Source: Dysidea avara
Lineage: Eukaryota; Porifera; Demospongiae; Dictyoceratida; Dysideidae
DNA length: 64,000 nt
NCBI RefSeq assembly: GCF_963678975.1
Contig: NC_089272.1
Span: 59,160,574-59,224,573, forward strand
Direction of reading: 5' to 3'
Shown here: positions 25,601 through 37,600 of the stretch, piece after piece
Layout: each line of letters begins with the position of its first letter
Numbering within the stretch: position 1 is the first letter of the stretch
The notes under the pieces: model-generated
Database searches by the model: none
The model's input: the letters and a program-made list of their open reading frames with translations, nothing else
What the model was told of the DNA's origin: nothing
Made by a program: the position numbers and the translations under genes

Positions 25601-28600
25601 TTGAGTTGGCTGTTTTATTAGAGTATATCACTGGCCTTTCCTAACTGCTGTATTAGAGTAAGTGCCTGATCACAAGTGTGAATAATCAGTTAAGAAATAT
25701 AATAATAACATTATACATTTTTTTACATGAAATGCAGTGATAAGGTGTAGTGTGTTCATGTTTTGCTGCATTTTTGGAACGTGCATTGCACATTTTACTT
25801 AAAAAGCTTGAAAATCACCCTAATATGCTGGCACAATGCTTGATGCTCTTGCTAGCATAATGCTCAAAATTATGCCGGTATAATTGGCACAAGCCTATTT
25901 GAATTATTTGCTTGGCTACAGTATATATGTATCAAAATGATGATGCCACTGTAGGAGGATAAGATGAAGATAGAAACGGCAGCTCGTAATGGTGATGTGG
26001 CAACACTTCAAGAGTTAGATTCTAATGGTGTTGATGTGACTGGTGTAGTCAGTGATCAAGTTAGTGGCACTGCAACATTACACATGCAGCCATGCATACT
26101 TCAATACATTGTTACATACATTTATACCAGTTGATATATGCAACCGAATCTGCGAAAGGGGGTCTTTTAGCCTTTCTAATTGCATGTACTAGTACTTGGC
26201 AACCCATAACTTGACTTGTGAGTATGGTACCAGCCCAAAATTTAGTTATTGTACACTCACATCATAGCACTATTTCTGGATGTAATTTTAAGACAACGGC
26301 TTAAACAGATGATGTGTTATGACTTGTCAAACTTGGAATTTTTGAAAGGCTATAAGACCCTTTTAAGGGCCTTTTCGCAGATATGGTCACATAATAAGCT
26401 TTATTTTTATACCCAAACATAATCATCATACTCTTAGTGTCCACTTTTACAGTACGAGAAATGTGCATTGATTATGCCAACATTCTGCTCAATACTAAAA
26501 TTGATGCGTTGATGATGTATTGCACATATTATTAGCTGAATAGTACATTTTGCTAACAGATTCTGCTTAATAATAGAGCAGTTATGCATGATACAACAGT
26601 GCTTGCTTTGTAAAGAGCAAGGACCAAATGAACAGTCATTACACAGTGAAATTGTAGCTATGAAGTTGGAAATAACCAGCTAGTATTGAGAAAAATAGAT
26701 AACCTTGAGTACTATATATTTAAAATAATACATACTTAGGTGGAAACAAAAGAATTGTGGAAAATAGGAAAGCAAAATGTGACCGGGTTTGACAAAACCA
26801 GCTAGGCTTCCACACACAACCAGACTTGTCCTCAATGAAGGAGTACCCTATCACTTTCAAATTTTGACCTGTTATAATGAAAGAATTGTGTGAAATTTTT
26901 AAGTCAATAGTATAATATATGTGACCGGATCAAAGGGGTCTTATAGCCTTTCCAATTGCATGTACTTGACAATCTATAACATGACTTCTGTGTATGATAT
27001 CAACATGAAATTTGGTCACCTTACACTCCTAACATAGTCTTATTGCTGAAAGTAATGTTACAACAATGGGTTAAACATATAATGAGGTATGACTCTTCAA
27101 ACTTGGAAATTTGGAAAGGCTATACGGCCCCTTTTCTCTTGTCAGATCCGGTCACATATAGTGGTCAAGTTAAAAGCAATTAAAGACAAAGAATTGACTG
27201 TGCATTGAAGCCTAGTTTTGTCAACCTCACATTTGATTGTGAACAGATGCAATAACCCCAGAATGCGGCAAAACATGTGGTACAAAAATGGCACAGAGTT
27301 TTGTAGGTTGCAAATAATTTAGGTAGGCTTCCATTTAGCTTGCCAATAGTATACAGTAATATGGTTAACAGTCACTAAATTTACCACTATTCACAATTAT
27401 TTCAGTTGTATTTACATGCATTATACATGTAGTACTGAGACATACTTCATACAGTTATGAATACAGTAAGTATAAGCAGCTTCATCGTTTAATGTGTCTT
27501 TATAGAATGGATTTACTGGTCTGCACTGGGCAGCACTACGTGGTCATTACAATGTGGCCTCAGCCCTCTTGAACTTGGGGACAAATGTGGATGTTACTGG
27601 AGGGGTGAGTAAACCTATTAGTATGCTGGTATTGCACATAAATTTAAATTCATGCGTAGTAGTTTCCAGTTGTATACATATTGGGAGATAGTGGCAAACT
27701 TAACAAAGAGTAGTATAGCAGCGTGACTAGCAACAGTGGCTGTCTGCAGCTGTAATATATAACACTAACAACTTTAATATTAATTTTAGCAAACTAATTT
27801 TGTACAAATGGTAATTTGTCCCACCAAACAAAACTTAATTGGCAAGCATTCAGTATTCAGTTGTAGTGGTTACCTCATTATAGTTTCCTTCCATGTACAG
27901 CAAGTTATGGCATGGTGATCACTGTAGTCAATTTAATACCCATTAATTTTGTTATCTCCAGTTGGCTTGGTTTGTCAGTTACCAAGACTCTAATAGAATA
28001 AAATTTCCTAGGTTCAAATTTGGTAGCATTTTTGATAGCAAGTAGCTAACAAAGTATATGCTTTGCAAAATATATAAAAGTTAGATAGCCTATCTGAGAT
28101 AAAACCTGTTTGATGGTAAAGTGAACTAAATCAAAATAAAGCAGTATTGTTATAATTTGTAAAATTGATGACATTAGAATTGTGACTGTTCTATTAGAGT
28201 AGTGACTGCTCTATTAGAGTATCTTGATCTTGGAGGCACAAACCTATTTGCCGCACTTTCTTCACAGTGTACAGATTATAATTTTAAAGCATTTATAACT
28301 ATTGTAATTATTTGCCCATTAATTGGCTTTCTGTACTTCTGAATGCAGTATGAATGCATGAGTTTCTGGTGTCAATATAGTCCTGTAGGTCCAAAGGGGG
28401 CAAGAGAAGAGCCAGGGGGCTTTGGCCAGGGGGGCGATCCACCTATTCATTCAGAAGTGCTTTGGTTCTGCAGAAAAAAGGTATAATAATACATATATAA
28501 CTTGAAAGAAAATGTACCCATGCACTGCCATAGGCGGATCTAGGAGGCACTGTCAGGGGGACCAAGGGGGGCAAGAAGTTTTACAGTGTTTATTCCATTA

Positions 28601-31600
28601 AGAGGAATTCTAGTACACAAGTTATATTCAGTTGCATAACTTTATTCAGTATGGCAGACATACAGTTTTAAGACTGTAGTTAGAGAAAAAACTTTTTAAA
28701 ATTAGACCTCCTAGGTTTGAATTTGGGAGAATTTTGATAACATTTAGCTAATGAAGTGTATGTTTGCAATGCATATAAAGATTAGTTAGCCTATCTGAGA
28801 TAAACCCGTTTGATGGTAAAGTGTGCTAAATCTAAAATAAGGTGTAGCTAATATTGTTATAATGACATCAGAATTGTGGCTGTTCTATTAGAGTAATGAC
28901 TACTCTATTAGAGCATCTCGATCTTGGCACAAAAATTCAAACTTATTTGCCTCACTTTCTTTACAATGTACAGTATAACTGTAATATACATTTATAACTG
29001 TTGTCTTCTATTTGCACATTGGCTTTCTATACTCTGAAAACAGTGTGAATGCATGAATCCAGTTTCTGGTATCAATATAGTACTATGAGCCCAAAGGGGG
29101 GCAGGAGAAGGGCCAGGGGGGCACAGCACCCCTTGGCCCCCCCTCAGATCCGCCGATGTGCACTGCTGTCTTTAGAATTTTTTATGTGTGCTCATATCTG
29201 TATTAGGCCACTCCAAGAAAATTCATTGTTTCCCATTTCCCACCGGCATGCAAATTCTCTTCCACATGGCTTTATTCATTATGCTGTAAACTGAACATTT
29301 TATTCATTATTTATCATGTGAATGTGTAGCAGTTGTACACAGGCACTATTTCTAGCAATAACCATATTCAGAGTCATAACCCATGGAGCTTTTATGCCCT
29401 TAATTTTAGCTCTAATAGCTGTTGTGTGGGTCATGGATTTAAAAATTAGTAGTATAGTTATAATGAATAATGAACTGCCTGCAGTGTTGAGATCAATCAA
29501 ATGGGAAACAATGTATTTTCTTGGAGTGGCCTTATTTTGTGCATGCATATTTGTTTGCCCAAACTGTGTAATGTCAGTTGTATTATAATGTACATAGATG
29601 AGCAAGATATCACCACTACACATTGCTGCACGTAATGGTTACACCAATATTGTAGCCCTACTGATAGGTAATGGGGGAGATGTAAACTTGAAGGATGAGG
29701 AGGTGAGCTATTATAGTAGGTCAATTAGCAGATAAGGTACACATTACAGTAAGTATGTATACATACCACATCAAAATTGATCTACAGAAAGGATTTAAAC
29801 TCTGAGCATAAAACACATGGTGACTGTGGAATTACAATATTTGATTTTTCCTCCTACATATATAGCTACTGTATCTTCTTTCCAGTTTAGCCTATTAGAG
29901 TAAATGCAATCAGTCACACCTAAACAAGAGTTTTGTGATCTTTCCATACAAATTGCTGAAGATTGCATTTGTTTATGTCTTATCAAAAAAATGTTTAAAG
30001 ATTGATCTTTCTTCCACACTAATTTTGTCCTTTGCTGTGGTGAAGAAAGGTGATGCAGGAAAGTTACCTAGCAATGGATTTACCTATAATCCATAGCAAA
30101 TTAGACAAGATGATGCAAATCTCAACTCTTTATTTCATTGCATTCATAAGTTACAATATGAAACATCTGTTCTCAAATTTGTTTGCATCCTTATAACTAG
30201 GAATGCATGTGGCAAATATGCTGGCGTAATTTCTGGCATGGTAGATATGTGTGGGAATCAGGAGTTATGCTAGTGTTTTGAGGTGATTATAACTGTAACA
30301 GTGGGAGAATTTGCAGACTGCATGAAACCCATTTTAAAAGATTGAGAGACTCTAATAGAGCAGTCAGAAATTCTAATAGAACAATCAAACAATATTACTT
30401 TATAGGCTGAATGTTTTGAGGGACAAACTTTCACGAATTTCACAAATAATGAGCTTTGTGAAAATCTAATAATATTGTGAAATGTTTTAGGTTTATACAC
30501 ATAGCTATTGCCCTACCAAAAATTCTCATGAAATAAAAAAAATGAAAATTGTATTTTACACAGTTTCATGAAAGTTTGCCACTATATGGTACTACTGTAC
30601 TACTGTAATCAGAGAAGGTTGGAAACGTAATAAGTGCTATGAAAATTTTTTCATGCTACATGTAATTGCATTTTTGAGATTGTAAGGCAGGATATAGCAT
30701 GAAGGAGGGCAGCAACATTGAATTTTGGCCATGAGAATCTCATTTCTAGTCTTTTTGTGGTGGCTAGTTGTTGCTATCGTTTGTCTGGAGGCTTTCTTCA
30801 TCTTTCTAGTCTCATGTGATCCCCGACTAGGGTGCACACCACTAGTTCCTTAGTGTAGTATGCTACATAGGATGACTTCTTGGGTGTTTATTCATACTGT
30901 TTTCTCGAGTGGGACTCTTCTCTCTATCTTACTAGCTCGTCAACAAAGACATTTACAGCATCTGTGACCTGGCACGAGATCTCGCATGATTTATACGTAG
31001 CCAAAGTTTTAAAACCTAACCTTTTCAGTGGGGCTTAACAGGCCTCATTGTGCCAATGCCATGTTTCATCAATTGGGAGGTATTTCAGTACCCAAGAATG
31101 TCTTCAATACAAAACCATAGGGTTAACGTACACGCTTCCAACCCCCTCTGTACTGTAATAAAACAGTCTCATAGAAATGAAATATTCTAATATAGCAACC
31201 AGCTAAAAGTAAACTATTTCAAGCTGAAACATCAATGTATGTGGTCTACGTGTAATACAGCAGTTATTAGACATAAATGGTGGAAAAGTTTGAGCATTTC
31301 TTTAAAGCATAATAGGCAATTTTTAAACACAGCTCAAAAGCATAATGGTCAGAGCATGATAGCCTCATGCCTACCTATAATGCCAAAGTTTCTAAGCACA
31401 TATAGCTGATATTTTACCAGAGCATACATTTACCGGTGTAGATAATAGGTGAACCAATTTGACAAAACCAGTCTATAACATTGTCCATAACGTTTTATGC
31501 CTTTGACCAATTCACTTGAAACTTTATACACAAAGTGTTTAGCTGCCTCTTTTTACAAAACTTAATACAATTTGGCCAAACTGCCAATTGGAAAGATTAT

Positions 31601-34600
31601 AAGACTGGTTTTAATAGACCAGGTTGCATAATTAATAGCAGATCTGGTCACATAAATTATGGCTATACTTAGTGTTGCACCAATAACCAAATTAGCCGAT
31701 TATTCCAATAACCAATATTAAACAACAGAATTAGCCGATACCAATAACCGATCTGATTCACACTAACACACATTCTCATCATTATTAAATCTATCATATT
31801 AGTAATATAACCATTGATATACAGCTCATTCTAGGCCAAAATGTAAAGTTAGATGTATACCACAAGTAAACGTTACCATGGTAAACAGGTATTAAGTACA
31901 TTTTGCTACTGCTATACAGTTGAGACGAATGGCTGATACTACATAAAAACATAAAACCTCAGTTTACTGTTGGGCACAGCCTAAAACCTGACAGTTTACT
32001 ATGGACATGGCTTGTAGTCACTGCTACATAACTCATTAACACATAACTTAAGTAAAATGCCAAATAGCTTATTTCTAGCCTCCCCCAGACCATTATACTA
32101 TACAGTGCAGTGGAGATTAACATCAGCTTTGATTTAACCAAAACCGATTAATCGGCTAGTAGCCAATATCAGCCCGATACCGATTATTGAACCAATTATT
32201 GATGTAACATTAGCTATACTGGTGCTGCAAAGAAATGAGATAACTCACATACAAACAAACTTTTTTATCAGTGTAATCATAATATTATATTATCATACAA
32301 AATACTGCACTCAAGAATAATTGCGTATGTTTGATATAAGCACAGCTTTAAACTATGAATACAATACAATGTTATGACATGTTTAGCTGTTTCTGGTAAA
32401 TTATAGTCATCGCAGACCGTGGTGTTGTTATAAAAATAATCTTTCAAATTTCCTTTTTCACTTCTGACTCTTGATTCTGATAAAATAGCTTACGATCAAC
32501 TTAATTCTAACTGTCCTACATCACCTTCATACTTGCACTGCCTTGTCACCTAAAACTACGGTAGTTACTGTGTACTGCATATAGTTGTTACATACATACA
32601 TGTATATAGCAAGTCTCCATAGCAGTTGATCATGAGTACTTTGTGATTAGGGACCCGCCGATTATGCTCATAATTTTACCTATTATGCTATGCTGCACTG
32701 CTCAAAAATTTACCTATTATGCTAAAATTTATGCTCAATACCTACCTATTATGCTCAAATTATGCCCAATTATTTATGCCTCAGTTCTCATGCTCTGCTA
32801 ATAATTTCCAGTTTATGGATAAATAATAAGTGGCTGAAGCACAACCTCACTTGTCAAAATTCATATCACAGAAAAATCGATATACTCTAATAGAACAGTC
32901 AGTTATGTGATTGTTCTATTAGAGTTACTGACTGTTCTATTAGAGTATATCGATCTTTCTGTGATAGCCATTTTTATAAGCAAGAATTCGTACTGTTACA
33001 ATATATTCTACCTATTATGCTAGCATTATGCTCAATGCTTTCAGGTACCTATTATACTCATAATTATGCCAGCATAATCGGCGGGTCCCTATTTGTGATC
33101 CTTTTACTGTTTAGTAAAATTGTCACTTTTACTGAATCATGAGTTAAAGTTTTACTTTGAGGCTCAAATTTACTTTGAGGCTCAAATTTACTTTGAGGCT
33201 CTCCCTATGTGTTAATGTATAGTAGTACTGTACTATCTCATGCAAGTGTGTATAATCAGTTTTTTTTTTCAGTCTAACTGTACTCCACTGGCAGCAGCTG
33301 TAAACAATAATCACAGTAATACAGTGTACTACCTTATCAAAGAAGTTGGGCTGGATCCTACACAGTGTGATGAGGTACAATGATTGTAACATAATGTATA
33401 AAGCACAGTTAAAGTACCTGGGTCTGGAAAAACCGGTCTTATCACACATGACAACAAGTTAAATTTTGTAACAAACACAAAGCTACACAAATGTACAATT
33501 TCACTGTCATATTCTGCTTCTGCTGATTGCTTTTGCCAAGCTCAGTGGTGAGCCAAACAAGTTGTCTGGGGCCATGATGCAACACAAAGGTGTCTGTAAG
33601 TGGTTGAACAGCTGCATGGTGTTCGATAAACTATAAATTTCCTTTTATTATAACCAGTTTTGAGCTATAATTGGCTCATAACATGTGATGGTCACTGTCT
33701 TTTCATCCCTACACTTTCTCATTTTGTTCAAGTTGGTACATCATTCACAACTCAAATTATGGGATGCCAGACACATATGATCAGAAAAGTTATAAGACCA
33801 CTTTTTGTCAGATCCAGCCACATTTGGAATTTTAAATATGCCGCTGTATACATTGTGATAATTCAACACTTTAACAGTAAAATAACTGTTGATTACTTTA
33901 TAGCAATCACAACAAAAGATCGCACACCTCCTGGAGGAGGAGGAATCCAATAGGAGAGCCAGTTCAAACCAGCTTGCTGGATCAAGTAATCCACAGTATA
34001 GTAAATACATATGGTAGCTAATACAGAGCTGAAAATATTGTGGACATGTAACATTATTTTTACAGCAATATATGTGACCTAGTCTGGGAAAACTGGTGTT
34101 ATCACCAATTTAAAAGTACCAAGAAATGACGGTTTTAAGTATTTAGTGTGTTGTAGCTTGCCAATGGAAGGAGCTACATGTACCAAATGTTCGCACATTT
34201 TACACCAATACCTTACCTTTCAGTACATCCATAAGTTTGCCTCCAGTTTAGATAGTTTTTAAACTGGGGTTGCCAAGCGAACTCCAAAGAGGTGGGAAGC
34301 AAAGGCTTATAGAGGGCAATAGGCTTTTAAAAACAATTTAAAAGGAAGATATAGGGATGAATTAGGCCAAGTTATGGCATTTCAGGTCTCAAAACTAGCA
34401 AAAATGAAAGGACATTTAGAGCATACGTAGGTCTTTATTCAACACCACGGAGCTGTACAGCCACATGCAGCCATACCCAGGCTACATGGCCAGAGCTCCG
34501 TTGACCACTTGAACAGGTCATCACTGTGCTCGGGAAAAGCAGCCAGCAAAAGCAGCCGCTTAAGTCTAGTTGATTTTGATAATGAAATTTGATAGTTTAT

Positions 34601-37600
34601 TCATGTAGCTTGTGGTCTAAGTGAAAAATCAAATCTGCTATAATGGGTGATAAGACCAGTTTTCTCAGACCTAGTCACGTATATAATATTATAGCTTTGG
34701 TAATACATTTGAATCAACTACATAATGTATCCACAGATCGTGTTGGGCACTATACAAGGCACCTGAACCATTATCATACCATAATAGGTTTCTGCGATTA
34801 CTTGTAAAATATAAGGTCAACATACTCTAACAAAACAGTAAATAACTCTAATAGTGCACTTGGGTATCATAACTTAAATCATTGTTTTATGTATTACAGT
34901 GGCATATGTAACAACTTTAAACAGGCTGTAGGACCAGACGTCCTACAGACCTTCAGCACTTGTGCTGTAAAGTTTAATAAATAAATAAAAAATAAGTTTC
35001 ATTGTATTGATGAATACTTGCTCACTGTAAATCAGATAACAAATATTAGAGTACCGCATATTAGTATCCTTGTTTTCAGTTTCCTATGTATGGATGTACT
35101 GAATGTATGTATAATAGTGCTGTGTTGGTCCTTGCAATGTAAAGTATTATATACACAGGTGTATTTACACCCATGGTACGTGCAATCAACAAGAGGACTA
35201 TTATTGCTTACCATGAAGCAATGAAGAAGGGTACAAGAGCATCCAATCAGATGAAGTTGGTTATGATGGGAGCAGAAGGAGCAGGGAAGACCAGCACTGT
35301 TGGTTCTTTCCTTGGTAAGCAATTCCAGGAAAACCAGCCACCAACAAATGGTGCTGAGTTGAATTCATGTACTGTTGAGCGGATTTTTGCAACAAAATGG
35401 CAACAAAGTGAAATAAAGGATCAACTAGAAAAGCTTCCAAGGAAGTTTAAAAGTGGAATGAAAACTTACATATCAACTATTTCAAAGAATTTACAGGTAG
35501 AAAAGCAAGTTACAACTACAGACACACAAGAAGAAATCCCTAAAGAAGTGGCTGCTCGAGTGCAGGAGGTGTTGGATACTAAGGATGTTTCTGATGGTGA
35601 TATTAGAGTTATCATATTAGATCTTGGGGGTCAAGAAATATACTATGAAATTCACTTTATGTTCTTGGCCCCAGAAGATGTGGTGTTGATGACATTTGAT
35701 GCTTCAAAGGGTCTTGACGAAGCGGTAATTAGTCGACAACGCTTAAACAGATTCCAAGAGAAAGTGGCAGCTAGAGGAATGCAAAGCAACCTTCAAGTGC
35801 TGGAAACACATTTCCAGTCAGTTTTCAGTCACTGTGGGGTTAAAGTGGAAGGCAATATGTACATTTCCAAACGTGTTCCAACAATTATTATGATTGCCAC
35901 ACATTCTAAAGATCTCACTGAGCACCACAAAAAAACTATAGTGAACAGATTTTACAAGGTATTCTCTGGCAAACCTTTCATGGATCATTTGCCAACATCA
36001 CGTGCTGACGCATTTCATTTCATTGATAATGAAGCAAGAGACTCAGCCATCTTTACAAAAGTCAAGGATACTATTATAAAAGCAGGAAAACCTGTAATTG
36101 AAAAGCAGTGTCCTATAACTTACCTGCAATTTGAAACAGGTTTGCTACAGGAATCAGAAACAAATTCAACCATAACTCAAAAAGAAGCACTAAATATTGC
36201 AATAAACGCTGACATTGAAGAAAACATGTTAAAAGAAGCTCTTCTTCACTTCTCCTACAAGGGTGTCCTACTGTACTACCCAGATGTGCCAGCTCTACAG
36301 GATGTGGTTTTTGTGAATCCACAAGAAGTGTCCAATCTTGTCTCCTCTGTCATTTCCACACATAATTATGAGCCATCCTCAGCTGACTTACAGTCATCAT
36401 GTGATCGTTATGATAACTATGGATTGCTAGAAGAGGAACTGCTCGATGATATGTTAAAGACATGTAATCATCTGAAGCAGAAAGAGGTCATCTTAGGTCT
36501 GCTTAAAAAGTTTGATCTTGCAGTAGACGTGTCTGTTGAGACAAAGTTTGATGATGAAGATGACGCTTATGAGGTCCCTAAAAAAGGCAGAGTGTTTGTG
36601 GTACCCTCCATGCTGGTATACAACAAGATGAGGATTTACCAGAAAAAGGTTGATGATGTGGTAGTGTTGTATCACTTTCCTGATAAATACTTACCAGAAA
36701 ATATATTCAACCACTTGCTAGTGAAAACAATCAGTTGGTGTAATAAGGGGGCTCATCATGTTAGATGGTATGATGTAATGCATACACACATATACATACT
36801 ATATGTTTATGTCTTTTTCACAGCATATACAGAGGTACTGGCTACTTTGATTTCAAAGGTAAAAAGCAGAGTTTTAAGTTACAGCAATGCCACACCACCT
36901 ATTCTATTAAGTGTTATTTTACAATACATGCACAAGATGAACAGATGATGTTAGAACAACGACAGGAGCTACTGTCACACTTGAAAGAATCACTTACTGT
37001 AATCCATCAAATGTACATCCCTTCAGCAAGACAACCCATTGGATATTTAGAATGTCCAGTAGACCATGATGATAACTGTTTGCCTCATGTTCGGCTCAAC
37101 AACATCAATACTTCAAATGATGTCTTCTGCTCCAAAAATGAATGTAAGATTGTTCCCAAGAAAGCCTACATGTTATTGCTGACCACAGTGAGTAATAGAG
37201 GTATGTATCTCTTTCAATGGTCACAATTTGTTTGCAAACAATGTATTGTTGTTTCTTTTATATCAGATTCTTCAGTAAGAGGAAGTTCCAAGGAACTATT
37301 AGAAACTGGTAAGTAAAGGATCATAGGATCATATATGACATGTCTAGTTTTCTGTTGTCCTTCTGCAGTCCCAACTCCAAAGCAGTTAACCAATATTGTA
37401 GTGCCAAAGCTTGCTGCTGACTGGAAGACTGCATCTATTAATTTGGACTTTGAATTATCAACCATCAGAATTATTCAACAGAAGTGTGGCAGGGATGACC
37501 CAGAGAGTTGTTGTTTTGAGATGCTTGCAGAATGGCTAACTACAGGTGAAATGGAAACACCTAAGACCTGGAATACACTATTGTCTGCACTGAAAACGAG

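Noticed and set aside
29322..29588. 88-codon hydrophobic open frame
   Set aside because: Intronic, T-rich, directly upstream of ankyrin exon 9, no recognisable domain.
35018..35224. Short plus-strand frame overlapping the start of the Roc exon
   Set aside because: It is out of frame with the Roc domain and is explained by the micro-exon and 54-nt intron.
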